Positions 42,916 to 55,901 are shown, counted from the stretch's first letter. The stretch is DNA of 64,000 nucleotides from Saccharum officinarum (GCA_020631735.1 CM036221.1:14675381-14739380); one strand, 5' to 3'. Notes: generated by a model not told the origin, from the sequence alone. A program made the numbers and translations.

Positions 42916-44757
42916 AAGGAGGGGAAGTTTTGTAACGACCCAAGTTCATTACAACATAGGTAGTCATTTTTGACCCCCGAAAGAAGCAATCACCCTAAAC
43001 TTCTATGGAGATCCTCGGAGCTCTAAACACGTATGGTCATTGAAACCCACCAAAAATAACATGTAATCACCTTTGGAAAGCCATGGTCAGGCTCATACCC
43101 GGAGCAACAACGTAACCGGACCAAGACTAGAAGAGTCATCCTATTGACATCATCAACACTAATTCAACCTCAACCAAGTACCCTAGGACATGATAACTTG
43201 ACCCCAATGCCAAACCATTCTAGGATTGAATCAAATCAGCATCAGCAGCAGGTTATCGGATAGTCCGCCGATTCCACCGGACCATTTGGTGAAACACATA
43301 ACAATAACAAAAATTTTGAGATGAGTTGTTTGCCACTTATGGGAGTGGGACCCACATGTCAGCATGAAATGGGATAGATATCTCTTAGCTGAAGCCACAC
43401 TCTCTCACTCATCCTTTCATTTGCAACACTCACTCTCTCTCTATCCACTCAAGAACAAGCAAGAACCCTAGAAACTAGAGAGGGGAGAGATTGGAGAAAA
43501 GGTTGGAGACGGAAAGGGAGAGGAAGAAGGGGAAGCTCCAGTAGCAGCCCATGGACACCATTCACCCCTCAACCCCTTCTTGGGAGCTCAAAAAGAACCA
43601 CCCCCATTTCTTGCATTTTCCACCCAAAGATCTAATCCAAAGTCTTTTGATGCAACGATTGAAAGTGTCTTGCTAATGGTGGTTCCATTGTATGTACATA
43701 AATTCAAGAAGTTCTTGTCTAGCTCAATCACCCAACACCCCCATGAATTGTTCTTTGATTCATCTTTTTGGAAATGTTTGCAAGAGGAAGATCATATGAA
43801 GATAGGTCATATTTGGATGGAGAAGTAAGAGTGAAGAAGGTTTGGATCTTCAAGTTTTTGGCTATGGAAGCTCTCAAATCTCAAAGCTAAGGATTTCATC
43901 TCAATATCATGGTTTTTTCTTCATATCCTCTTATCTCTAAGTTTGATCCAAAACCTATAGCCACACTTAGCAAAACAAGCTTCAAACCTAGCTATATTAA
44001 GCCTAGTAAGCCACCTAAACCACCCTAGAGATATCTTGCACATGCATGGATCACAGCTGAGCACATCTAAGCTTGAAACCCAAGATCACCCAAGAACATA
44101 GGTTCTATCGACCATTTGACGGAGTGTCCATCAAAGTTGATGAAGTGTCCATCAACTCCAGAAAACCACCCAACTGAGCCTTACCTTCTGTCAACCTGAG
44201 TCAACGAAGAGTCTGCGGTATCTCATGGAGCATTCGCCTATTTACATAGGTCAAATCCCCACAACCCAAGAGCAATCAGTCCGCAGCGGAGCGTCCGTGA
44301 CCCCTCACGGAGTGTACGATGATTTATAGACCAGCAATCCAAAAGAACTCGAAGACCTCCTAGTTCCTACCGGAGTGTCCGTCACCTTAGACGGAGTGTC
44401 TGCCAACCCAAATAGACTCAAACCAAACCTAAGTACCCCGAAGCCCAACCTGACAGAGTGTCCGTCACCTATGTCAGAGTGTCCGTCAAGAAGATAGTAA
44501 GTGTTAGTTTTTTAGAGAGCTTACCCAAGAGGTCAACAAAACTAGGTAAACCTTAGTTGCAAAAAGTGCCATAGTAGAGCCATAGTTAGATGTCTCTTCC
44601 CACGTTCTAAAGCAAGCCTTTATCCTCGAATCCCTGTCGGTTATCCTCAACTTTGAACTTTGTCCTCTTTCAGGAGCCGAGTAGCATGAGGAACGTCTGT
44701 GAGTTGTCGTCTACATCTTCGAATTTGTTCGAGCAGCAAAATCAGGTAGAGGCACCC
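42916..44757 (+). mobile_element. Polypurine tract and LTR start (TGTAACGACCC), right end uncertain
   Basis: AAGGAGGGGAAGTTT at 42,916-42,930 is followed by TGTAACGACCCAAGTTC, the typical tract-to-3'-LTR junction of Ty3/gypsy elements. From there to about 44,480 the DNA is non-coding. It contains clustered GGAGTGTCCGTCA and GGACCATCCG-like short repeats, which also extend left to 41,900. I could not place the CA end. Confidence 0.6.
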
Positions 44758-45794
44758 TGTTGGCGTTTATTAGCACAATCACTAGGAATGGTGTTTCCTA
44801 GCAATGGAACCAAAAATGACGTGATGATATTTCTGAACACATGTAGAAAAATTCCACAAGCGCACAGATATATCATTATAGCATTTCACCCGAAAGTATT
44901 GGGTATCGTTCATTTATATTTTCCCAAAGGAAGGCATGGTGTAAAAGCCTCTATTAGGGACAAGGTCAAGTTAACATGACTGTATAATAAAACCAAAGTT
45001 CATAATAGGGGTAAGATAGGATAAATATTGGATAGCGTGACACGCACACTTAAGTCAATCTCAAGGATAAAGATAAAAGAAAGAATAAAGAATAAAAGAA
45101 TAAATCTAAACTAGAGTAGGCTTATCTAGCATAGCTACGCTTAAATTAGCATATCATAAAAATACATGAATTTCTAATGGTAGATATCCTTAGTTAATAT
45201 AGCTTTAGTCACTATAAACTCACTTCGGGCACCAGATTGCAACTGGTCTGCCAGTCGATGCCGGTCTACGGCTCTACGCTGTATCCGAACGTGGAGGATT
45301 ACAAAGGATGGACAGGGCTGTCACCACCTGCCGCCTCCCTTAATCGTGGGATACGAGGCAAACGAAGGTAACTTCTAGCATAAACACCACGTCTATGCTA
45401 TTGGTTACTACTCTAGCGGTGGCCAGAAACTTTTGTCTTTATCAGGAGTCCTCTTATTAGAGCATCCACCATGGGGATGAACGACGAACTCGCAAGAATA
45501 TAATGACCAAAACAATCTTAATGTAGAACCTACTACCTCAATTTAGGTCTTGGTCTAAACATGTATATATGAAAGATTAAGCATATAGTTCTATATTCTA
45601 AATGAATAACATAAGAACTTTGCTCTAATTTCTTATCATAGCTATAATGATAGGATAAGAACAAGAACAAGATGAAGAACATGACATGAATCACAATGAA
45701 GAACATTGTATTGATCATACCAAATATCTTCAAGATGTTCTTGATCTCCAATTACAAGCTTTGCCAAGCTCCTAATACTAAAAATAGTAAAAAG
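44758..45794. mobile_element. Probable decayed LTR or element, truncated by a duplication
   Basis: Starts TGTTGGCG and runs as AT-rich non-coding DNA to the sharp junction at 45,795. The assignment rests on general appearance only. Confidence 0.3.
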
Positions 45795-47385
45795 CATATA
45801 AGGAGTTATTTTGAATGAAATGAAATAGGGTTTTGAATTTGCTGGGAAACCAAGATTTCAAATCTGGTGCAAAATTTCAAAATTTTAAATAGGATTTTAG
45901 TGGCGGTTCAGTTTGAGCAGAACCATCCTTGTAAATAGATTTTTAGGAACAGTTTGTTTAAGCCAACAGCCCCTGAAAATATTGTTTCTATTGTGGTTGC
46001 CTTACCACAACTGTCATTGAAAAAGTGGTTTCGTTAAGGCAATCACATTTGGAAACATGGTTTAGGGGCAGTTGTCATAGAGCAACCAACACAAAAAATC
46101 TATTTGCTAGACCAACCGCCCCTTAAAAACATGTTTTCAAGGGCGAATTGCTTAACACAACCATCTATAGAAATGCTTTTTCACGGATGGTTAAATACCT
46201 GATGCTACAAAAACCTTATCTTTACAATCGATGGCATAGTGACGGTTTCACGAATCAGCTCTAAAGATCATTTTTGATAGTGAGGAAAAAATCTTCTCTA
46301 CTGTAGTGTGCCGTAGTGTTTGTACCTTTACATTTATTTTATAGATCTGCAAAAATGATCTCCATTAAGTTGCTTGTTTGGGCCTTGGACCAAAGGTTGC
46401 AGCCCTGGCCTGGCCCTAGATCCAATCCACCACTAGATTGCCACTTCTCTTGTTTGTTTGGATTATTTACAGATAACAACCGTTATCTTGCCACTTGGGG
46501 ACCACATGCATTACTGCATGATTTCCTCCGTTATTGGCACGTCAGGTTTCTTTAGTCTTAAGTGCATTTGACTCCAGATATGGACTGTGTAATAAGAAAA
46601 TGTCACAGAACCCGGCCACTGGGAGGACATGAGAAATTCTAGTTTAAAGTTAGCTTCTATTTGACTTCAATTTAGGAACTCTCACGCCATAAACAAGCAC
46701 CCTTTGTTATCTGTGTCCTTGCTAGTATGCACTCACAAAAGGCCCAGTTGGTTCATGTTGAACTAGCTAACACATGTTTTTTTAGGCTAGTTTGCGTGTA
46801 TATGACCTGTGCAAGAATTTTAAATAAATTTCATAAAACACAGCTAGGTTGAACATAACAGGCTAGATTCCAGTTGCTAATTACTTTAGTTTGTTTGGCC
46901 GGGAAGTAGATCTCAAGCCGTAAACTACTCTTTGGGTCAGGTGATTCAAAGAATGTCAACTGAACGGAAGTGTAGCACACGCTGATACATATTATTAATA
47001 AATAGATGGCACATATCATGCCAACGACCTAAAGAGAAAGGGGGGTTTGGGTATTTTAAGCAAACTCAATATCTAATCAGCAAGATGATTTTTTAAGCCT
47101 ATTAAGATGGATGTGGTAGAATCTTTTGTAAACAAAACATAAGTGCATGAAAGAACAAGCTTATGTTGAAAATAAACTAGCAATCCAAACTTTTGGGGAT
47201 GCTTAATGAAAGACTTTACTTCATAAGTATAGTTTCTTTCTTTCAAAAAAAAACAATAGGTAGAGATTAATCTTTCTATCGTAATGGCAGAAACTAAATT
47301 AAATTCCTATTTGGAATGCCATGTGGCATTTTTTTGTACAGCTGTGTAGCTAGGCTGCCAGGTGGGCCACCAGTCGCCACTCACA
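45795..47385. repeat. Recent duplication, left copy (CACTA 3' end plus repeat R copy 3)
   Basis: Almost identical to 62,411-64,000; by eye I count about eight differences, including one T-run length change. Bases 45,795-46,308 are the 3' end of the CACTA seen whole at 60,651-62,924, and the rest is repeat R. The 79-aa ORF at 46,316 is identical in both copies but has no motif and is not called as a gene. Confidence 0.92.
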
Positions 47386-47634
47386 AATCAAGCTATTTGA
47401 CAATTTTGATGCCTATTACAAAGAGAGACGTGCTGGGAATGTTTGAGATTGGTGACCTCCCAAGCAAGGGTATTTGTATCTATGGATGAGGACATGATTA
47501 GGATGAGCACAAACCTTAAAATCATACATGCAGAGAGTACTTGTTGCATATTAATTTATTTTTGAAACAGTTACTAAATCGATAATTGAGAGATTAGTAC
47601 CACACACACTTACCACGGTACCATATAATAATGC

Positions 47635-47685
47635 AATCAGATGACAAGCATATTAATATTGCCACTTGGGAGAGCATAGAGTCAA

Positions 47686-47754
<69 letters not shown>

Positions 47755-48173
47755 TGCTTTCCTCCGACATTGCCGCTTGAAGCTTTATTTAGTTTTCAAT
47801 GCATTTGACAATTTCATGTACTGTCTAACAAATGACAGATAACTAGACCACCATCAAATGAGGACAACATTAATTCTAGTTTATTGAGATAGCTGATGTT
47901 TGACTTGAATTTATGAACTCTTGCGCTGAAAACGAGCACCCTTTGTTATGCTATCCTGTATGTATATACTCGATCACAAGGCCATTTGGTTTAGGATGAA
48001 CTAGCTAACACATGGCTCTTGGCTACAGTATAGCCTGCATGGGTATATTTGAACTGCGCAAGAATTTCAAATGGCATAAATCACAGCTTGGCTGGTTTGG
48101 CTGGTTGAACAAGATAAGCTGCTAGATTGAGTCGAGCTATCACTTTAATTTGTGTAGGGAAGTAGGCTGTAAA
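47635..48173. repeat. Repeat R, copy 4 (split by a CACTA)
   Basis: Diverged match to 46,420-46,960, with a TA microsatellite inserted at 47,690-47,750. It continues after the CACTA element at 51,680-51,800. Confidence 0.65.
47690..47750. repeat. (TA)n microsatellite
   Basis: About 30 TA units within repeat R copy 4. Confidence 0.95.
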
Positions 48174-51100
48174 CACTACCAGACACAGGGTTTTTCCTGT
48201 CGGTTTTCCTTTTTACTGTCGGTTATATAAAAACCGTCAGGAATCTCATTATTTCCTGTCGGCTGTTAAAAACTGTCAGGATTTGGTCAGGTTACTCCTG
48301 TCGGTTTCCAAATACCGACAGGAAATATGCAAACCGTCAGGAGCGCTCTAAGGATTCCTGACGGCTGCTCCATGCCAAGAGGTTTGCTCTGACCCGCGCG
48401 TGGCTGCCTTGGAAAATATAGGGGTGCCTTCTCTACTGTACCATGGATCCCACATTAGTATATAAAAACTTCCCTAACCCTAACCAACCGGACCCATTCC
48501 ATCCACCGCCACCGCCACCCCCAGGTCTTCCTCCACCCATTCCATCCACCGCCGCCGCCGCCGCCCATAGGTCTTCCTCCACCCAGCCTCCCTCGGGCCC
48601 TCCCTCCAAGCCCGCGCCGCCGTCCCCGAGGGCCTCCTCGACGCCCGCGTCGCTGCCCCGGAAGACCTCCCTACCGCCTCTGCCGCCACTCCGGGGGCCT
48701 CTGCAAAGCCTGCGCCGCCACCCCCAGTTACCTCCCTGACTTCCGAGCCATCGCCCCCAAGGGCATCTGGACGCTTGCGTCGCTGCCGTCTCCAGGGGCC
48801 TCCAAAGGCTCGCGCTCCAGGGTCCTCTCCAGTCTTCCTCCACCCACATCCGCCGCCGCCCCCAGCCTCCCCGACGGCCGCACCGCATGGGGCCAAGCCA
48901 CACCAACGCCGCCCGTGATGAGGTGCCCTCTCTCTCTCTCCCAACCTCCCTTTCAGATCTACTGTGGATCCCACTAGGGTTGAGGGGTTGAGAATGAACG
49001 CTGGCTGCAAGGCCATCAGATGGGCATGTATCCAGACAGTCCAGATCGGAATGGAAGGAAGCAGTGAATTTACAGATTCTCTGTCTCCTTCCCATTGTTC
49101 CAAGTAGCTAACCAATACTGTGTTTGATTTGGATCAGATCTGCTGCAAAGTAGCAGTAGCAATGTCATTCATTTTGAGTATGTTAGATTTGATTGTTTTT
49201 TCTAATAATGTGATGATATCAGTCATATGGTCGTTGCAGAATTCAAGTTGACCCAAGACTGCAACCATTTTGTTTTTTTCTTGTGCCATAACAGAGCATA
49301 TGCTTGCTTGATTTGTTAGTGTGTTTTTGCAATGACAGAAACAGCTAAAGTACAATTCCCATGATATGTATGGAATGTCGTTGGTTGTCTTTAGCTATGT
49401 TTAGAAAACCCTGGCTATATGATTGTGTTTCATTGGTTAGTATTAATGGATTTGTTTCCTAGCACATTAGCTTTGTTCCCATTATAATCTCAATCAAATC
49501 ACTAACATATCTTGTTTGTTCCCATTATATTGTCAGACTGTTTGTTTTTACTTGCTAATAATTAATTAGTTGATAGTATTGTCTAGTGTTGTATGCAATG
49601 GGACACGTAGTAGATTAAATGATTTAAAGTATTTGAATCAATTCAGGCTCTTTTTTGCGAGGCGGTATACCATCTTATATTAACTAGTCGCTGAAGAAAC
49701 TTAATGATTTTTTGTCCTTGTGTAGATGTTTCAAAATTGGAGCCAGCATCTACTGAAGGAAAAGTTTAGGACAAAGAAAAAAGGGATTGCTCTACCTAAG
49801 GTGAAGGTGCCATCTTTCTGTGCAATTGTTTTTCTTATTCCTGTCATTGGATGATCATGTGTAGGAGTTAATTTTAGACTACAGAATATTTGGCTCTAAA
49901 ACAGAATTTTAGAGTACTACAGAATTTTATCATGTCAGTTAATTCAGATAAGCTTGGCCCTTCCATGATTAGTGACTCCGTTGAAGTTTCAGTATTCTCA
50001 TAAGCTGTTTTTTTAATGTTCTGAAAGGATTCAGACATGTCACAAATTATACAATGACCGAAGAAAATTGATTTGCCATAATAAAGGTAGTCATTTGTGC
50101 AATTGTTTTTCCTAGATTGCTCAACTCATATTTGGCTTTAAAACATTCTAACTCTGTGATGGCTAACACTAGTTCATACTGGAAAAGTTTACATATGTAA
50201 TACATTATCAAAAACTCAAAAGCATTCAACATAGTCTGCTATTTCCTAAGTTTCTATGTCCCTGCAGTGAGCAAGTATAAAGGGGGAGCACTGCAATTGG
50301 GGCTCTTGAGACTCTAAGCATCATAAATACAAACGAAGACAGTAAGCCATTTCATCCTTCTCTGTTTTCTTTTAGTAAACAGCTTCATCAATTGCATGGT
50401 GTAGTCCAAAAGATAGTCATTGCGGCCACCTGCTCAGCAAATAGATTATAATAAGATAATGTATTTTGTTTTAGTAGAAACTTATTCCAAAAGGCTTATG
50501 CAAATGTGAAGTTTGCTTCTTTCTCATGCATTGAATTTGCTGTAATGTGCCTACCAAATACCCTTAGTATAATTAGTATGTGTTTTTATATGGTGGTTTT
50601 ACATATATCTTTTCACTTGATGACTTTCTGTGCCTTTATCCTTTAATATGTATTTTTCTATCCATGAAGGGATGCAATTTATCTTTGCTATTACCGGATC
50701 CATGCTTAGTTAAATGAATCAGCAGCTAGGTGGCATTGAATTTTTAGGGTCCTGCATGTGCTAAAGCTCAAAAACTGTCCTATATATATTGTCCCTCTTA
50801 TATGTCTTTGCAAACCATAAAATAGGGTAAAAAGAATCAAGTAGCCACAATTTGGCATTACTGTATTGCTCTTAAGTACCAAACTCTGTTAAGAATGTTT
50901 CCATAACTTCCTGGAAAGCGTGTACACTTAAAGTTTTAGTCCTATATGTGTGTGTGCCTGTTGATCTGGATAATATCTCATTTTCGGAAATGCATACTGT
51001 AACTCTACTTGTAGGTCACTGGTCTGATCCTCTGCTGTTTGGTGATGTCAACTTCAAGCATTGGGCTTCGCTTTTGTGTTGTGGACATGCTTAGTCAATA

Positions 51101-51679
51101 TAGATAGGAACTAGACTTGCTTTGTAGCTGAGTTGTGATGATCTGGACGTCGCAACATATTAGTTGTCATATTGTTGTATTCAGCTATTATGTACTGATC
51201 TAGAATTTGGATTGCAGGACATTTATTTGCAATGAATTCCATATTCTTGAAGGATCACTCGTGTTTGCTACTTGTTGATTTAATGTGTATTGTGTCCTGT
51301 AATGTATGACTATCTAGAATTGACAGAATATGTACCTACTGCATATTATTATTATTTTTCTTGCCAAGGTCAGTTTCGTGTCGGTTTGCACGTTAGGTAT
51401 GGCTAAGACATTTCCTGTTGGTTTTTTTTATTCCTGACGGGTATTCCTAACGGCTATAGAGCCAGGACTAGGCGTTGACTGGTCAATCCGAGACCATCAG
51501 GAGCTGTCATCAGGAAATCATTCCTGTCGGCCGACCATAAGGAAAAACAACCCTTTCCTGTCGAGCTGTCCCTGTCGGCCCAATCCTGATGGCTGGCCGT
51601 CAGGAATATGTTTCCTGATGGTTTTGGGGGCTTTCCAAGCGGTTTCTGGCCGTCAGGAAAAAGCTGCTCTCTAGTAGTG
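48174..51679. mobile_element. Complete CACTA element (3,506 bp), third family, non-autonomous
   Basis: The left tip is CACTACCAGACACAGGG, and the right tip read inward is CACTACTAGAGAGCAGC. The 3-bp duplication AAA lies at 48,171-48,173 and 51,680-51,682. Subterminal repeats are TTTCCTGTCGG and its inverse CCGACAGGA/CCGTCAGGA at both ends (48,195-48,370 and 51,410-51,660). The interior has a CpG-rich block (48,480-48,920) followed by AT-rich DNA without transposase motifs. Pro-rich and Gly-rich ORFs over the CpG block overlap on both strands and are not called. Confidence 0.9.
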
Positions 51680-51867
51680 AAAGTACTTTTTAGTCATTCT
51701 CTCAGGCTTAAGAGAGTGTCGTTAGAACACGTAATACATATTAATTGTTGTGTGGACCTGGGTTTCTCTTTTGTCTCTCTTCTTGGTACACTTGCCATGC
51801 AAGGTAGAATCACTTAATTTTAAAAGAGTATTGTAGATCAGATTCTTTAGGCAAAGTGATGAACATA

Positions 51868-52057
51868 CTCCCTCCGTTCTGTAATATAGTGCATTCTAGC
51901 ATTCAAAATTTGTCCTCAAATATAATGTATTCTAGAGGACAAAACTAATTTTACATTAAATATTTTCCATTTATCAACCAATCGCTATTAATCACGTTGA
52001 TGATAGAGTCTGATTAGGATAATTCCTAGAAAGCACTATATTACATGACAGAGGGAG
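51868..52057. mobile_element. Stowaway-like MITE (190 bp)
   Basis: Inverted ends CTCCCTCCGTTCTGTAATAT and CTCCCTCTGTCATGTAATAT. TA on both sides (51,866-51,867 and 52,058-52,059). Confidence 0.92.
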
Positions 52058-52059
52058 TA

Positions 52060-54355
52060 TATAGGAACAAAAATATAGACCTGCTAATTAATAAGTGTGC
52101 CATGTTATTAAGAACTTATTAATTAGCAGATGTGATTAAGATAAGAGATAAATACTAGAAATTCTCATGAAAACATTGTCATCTGGCTATCAATTTAGGA
52201 CACGTTAGTCATCAAAGAAAACATTTGGCATTGAGTAATTCATTTTTAAAATTCCCCATGTCCCCATTACCAAAAACTAGTCTAAAGTAACTCCCCAAAT
52301 CTATATATAAATTACCCACATCATTTTATGACAAATTACACAAATTAGGCTACAAACCTTCATCTAAATTACCTACTTTGTACCACTATAAAAATGTAAA
52401 GTCATCACCACCCTTAAATTTGGATCCAAATTTCCAAATCTACCATTATTAAAAATGGTCAAAAGTAACCATAAATCTACTTACATACATATATGATAGC
52501 TCTTTTTTTGTGACTTATGAATAGCTCATGTTAAGTTTTCAATCAAGTACATATCAAACACATATAAGGGTGCGATAGATGCAATGGGGGCTATGAATGC
52601 AATTAGAAAAGTAAAGCTACAAATTTGGATCAAATCTACTATAAGTGATGGTATAGGCTAGAACCCATTGTACAAGTAAGTGATTATCAAAGTCAATTGT
52701 TCCTAGAACTAATTGTGATAATGCCATTTACATAAATGGTTCATGTGTATTGGACCGAGAGTGAAGATACCTCCATCTGTATAATCTATTATAGTATGGA
52801 AGAAGGCTCTAGGCAATCACATTATGCAAAAATTTCCTTATATGTTTGGTTAGGTATCCAGGGACTCATTTGTGACACTGTGTAGCTTTGAGGGGGCCTT
52901 TGTAATGTGCAAAACCCATCCCAAAAACAGAGCTTCTCTTGTATGGCTTGTTCTTCCCCTTTGAGGGTTAGCGAGAGGGAGGGAGATATGATATTTGAAG
53001 GTCAGGCTTTGATCTACCAAATACATCATTATTAGAAAGTAAATTTGGTGGGGTTTTGGAGCCTCCCCAACCTTTTTGGCTCCCACCTCATATATCTTCA
53101 TCGTCATAGTGGATTTCTTACTTGTTGCTACCTGTGGTTTTTCCCCGCAAGGACTTTACACATAAATCTTTGTGTCTATTTGTGGTTTGATCTTCCTCTT
53201 ACCTTATGTATTGATTGGTTGTTGTCTTGCTTGCTATCGCTGTCATTTGTTGGAGTTATTTGAGTTAAATGTCATATTGATTGAGTTTGCATGTGAGGCA
53301 TATGTTTTCTTTGGTGTTGACGATTAGGTGAAAAGGAATGATAAATTGGTGAGCTAGTTTTTGCAAGTACCTTGTGTTGAAGTCACACACAAAATTTGGT
53401 AGTGCATTTGATCTATTTGAAAGTTATGCAAAGTATCCCAACCAAGCTTGAACTATTTGTTTCTATCTCTCAATAATTTAATGGAAATAAGACTTATCCC
53501 TATTAATCAACTCTATGGTTGGTGCTTCGTTTGTTCTTGAGCTTGCTTCAAAGGTTTTGCATAAGAGTTGTGATGTGGGTTGTAGTCTTATTGTGGCTAT
53601 ATTTGTAACCGGTTGAGTATGGCTTTTGATATTTTTCTTTGACGGTGTTGGCAGTATGAGGTTCAAGGCACATTCGTACCATCTACCGCCGTGTTCAGTT
53701 GTGTTTATTCGTATCTTGTGTCATACAACTGGTTCAAAGTTCTGGTTCTATTTAGCTGTCTGCATTGATAGTGGTTGCGACCTTTGAGCCTACTTCTGGG
53801 TTCAGTTTGTAAGGCAGTTGCTTGACGTGCAGAATTATCGGGTGTCTTCTGTTAAGAATCATCATGTTTGCTAGTTGCTGTGCTAAAAAGATTCAATCAG
53901 TATGTCCGATAGTTCATTGCAGTTATTTCATTTGGGTAACCTCAATTGCTTCTACTTTGTATCAGATTTGATATCACTAGTCTCATTGTGTATTTTCACA
54001 ATTTGTAGCTTAGTAAAGTAACTTCCACACATGTGCGGAACTTTTCTAGAAATGTGCAGAAGTTCTGGACTGGACTGAGAAATTAAAGTGCATTCTGGTA
54101 TCATATTTCTAGGCACAATTTGCCGCTTCCACCGCCCCGTTGCGGCCACAACAATAATGCATTTCCACGGTTGGTTCTCTATAGTATATATGTAGTGACG
54201 GTTCTTAGATTGCAACTGGTAGTATATTACTGTATGTATGAACTTAATTTGACACATGCATGGTAGTACATATATATAGTTAAGCAAAAGGCAAATTGTG
54301 TTCTGTTTCTAGAACCAATACGATTGTACAACAGGCTAGTGAGCCGGCCGATCCG
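52060..54355. other. Intergenic, peroxidase 3' side
   Basis: AT-rich DNA with no recognisable gene. A minus-strand ORF near 52,850-53,107 and T-rich stretches at 53,150-53,800 show no motif. The peroxidase transcript probably ends in the first few hundred bases left of 54,356, but I see no certain poly(A) signal. Confidence 0.45.
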
Positions 54356-55691
54356 CTAGCTGCTATTGACGACGTTGCAGAACTTCCTGACCTGGCCGGC
54401 CGTCCCGGTGAGCACCTGGATGTTGCCCATCTTCACCAGCGCCGTTTGGAACTGGTTCATCCACGTGGCAGCCTCAGCGGAGCTGTTGGCCACCTTGGCC
54501 GCCGTGTAGGTGGTGTTCATGAGCTGCTGGTCCGACACGAAGAGCACCTTCCCCGCCAGTAGGTTGCTGTAGTACTGGTTGCTGAGCACGTTGGGGTCGG
54601 TCACCCGGTTGTTGTTGATCACCGGGTTGCCGCTGTTGCTGCCCGGCGCCGGGCACACCGTCTTGAGATCGGAGGCGTAGGTGGCGTCCATGGTGGGGTC
54701 GACGGTAGGGTACAGCCGGCCGTTGCAGAAGGAGCAGTGCGCCTGACCGAAGGAGTGCGCGCCGGAGAGCGTGATGAGGTCGTCGACGTCGAGGCCCTTC
54801 TTGGCGAAGTTGTTGATAAGGTCCTGGAGCTTGAAGGTCGGCGACGGGATGTTCTGCAGCACCTCGATGAAGTTGGACACCGTCCCGTCGCGGCGGCCCG
54901 AGGGCATGTCGAAGCTGGCGAAGCCGCCGGACACGACCGCCGTGTCCCGCGTCGCGAAGGCCAGGATGTCGGCGCAGGAGACCACGCCGGGGCACACCGC
55001 CTCCACGGCCGCCTTGATCGTGTTCACGGCGGCGTACCCGCGCAGCGCGATCGCCTTCTTCTCCACCTGCGTGTTGCTGCTCGTCGGGTCGAGCAGGATG
55101 GAGCCGTCGCAGCCCTGCGGTGCAAATTAAGCCGCCGGAGCCATGCATTAGTATACTACTATTACTACTCATACGTATAGTACCTGATGCTGATTGTACT
55201 ATATGAGTACTAAGAATGAATATGTTTGGCATCTTTTAAGAGTTGCCAACATGGCATTGGCATATCTACTTGTCATTTTAGAATAGCGAGATGTTCTCGT
55301 GTGACGCAGTATATATAGTTTAGATTCATCTGATCCCTCCGGTATATATGTGAAATTTATAAGCAAGTATCAAATAGACAAATGAAGAAGATTGGATGTC
55401 CTATCTAGTAATAACAATGCAAAGATGACGATGATCAGTAGTATGTAGGTATACCCTGACGAAGCAGTCGTGGAAGAAGAGGCGCATCAAGGCGGGGCCC
55501 ATGGTGGGGTCGTTGGTGATGATCCCCGCTGTGACGTTGCGCACCGTCGCCTCTGCCTGCGGACACGATGTGCCGTAGAAGTTGATCTGCAGCGGCGACT
55601 GTGCCCACGACGTCGTCGCCGTGCTCAGGGCAGCAGCCACGATGAACGCCATGAGTAGCGTGGCCTTGCATGTTGACGTCGGTATCGCCAT
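54356..55691 (-). CDS. Class III secretory peroxidase, two exons
   Basis: Exon 1 is 55,455-55,691, a 340-bp intron follows with GT...AG ends, and exon 2 is 54,356-55,114, giving 331 residues. An N-terminal signal peptide (about residues 1-30, cleaved after SWA) precedes a mature Gln start. The distal site MRLFFHDCFV gives Arg70 and His74. GCDGS gives the Ca-binding loop. SGAHSFGQAHC gives the haem-ligand His199. Eight Cys at 43, 76, 81, 120, 126, 206, 233 and 325 fit the four family disulfides. RRDG and the terminal VRKFCNVVN also fit. The length is normal for the family. The enzyme oxidises phenolics with H2O2 in the cell wall or vacuole; the specific substrate cannot be told. The intron splits FHDCFVR from GCDGS, a common site in this family. 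High GC at third positions is typical of grass genes. It appears intact. Confidence 0.96.
55115..55454 (-). other. Peroxidase intron
   Basis: 340 bp, AT-rich, with donor GTATAC after the codon for Arg79 and acceptor TTGCACCGCAG before GGCTGC. Reading into the intron from exon 1 meets a stop soon after. Confidence 0.9.
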
Positions 55692-55901
55692 GATATGCTG
55701 CTACTTAAATCTTCAGCTTATATTATATGTATGATCTCACCTAGCTAGCTCTCCTTAATCCTTGTAAATTAACGTACCCAAGATCGATCTTAGAAAGCTA
55801 GCTAGGATATTAGAAGCAAGCTAAGCTGCTATTGGAGGATGTGATGTCTACTACGAAAGAGACGCGAATGCTTGGTGTGGTGGCAATGCGAGGCACCTAG
55901 G

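Noticed and set aside
46316..46555. 79-residue ORF present identically at 62,932-63,171.
   Set aside because: Identity reflects the recent duplication. Other repeat R copies do not keep the frame, and there is no motif.
48433..49115. Long overlapping ORFs on both strands (Pro-rich on plus, Gly/Arg-rich on minus).
   Set aside because: They lie in a CpG-rich, low-complexity block inside a CACTA element. Overlapping frames on both strands stay open because of base composition, and no domain is visible.
52850..53107. Minus-strand ORF with a GEAPKPHQIYF-like stretch that looked retrotransposon-like.
   Set aside because: No recognisable gag, protease or polymerase motif, and no element ends nearby.
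54296..55180. Plus-strand ORFs opposite the peroxidase.
   Set aside because: Shadows of the GC-rich minus-strand coding exon. The minus frame has all peroxidase motifs and splice sites.
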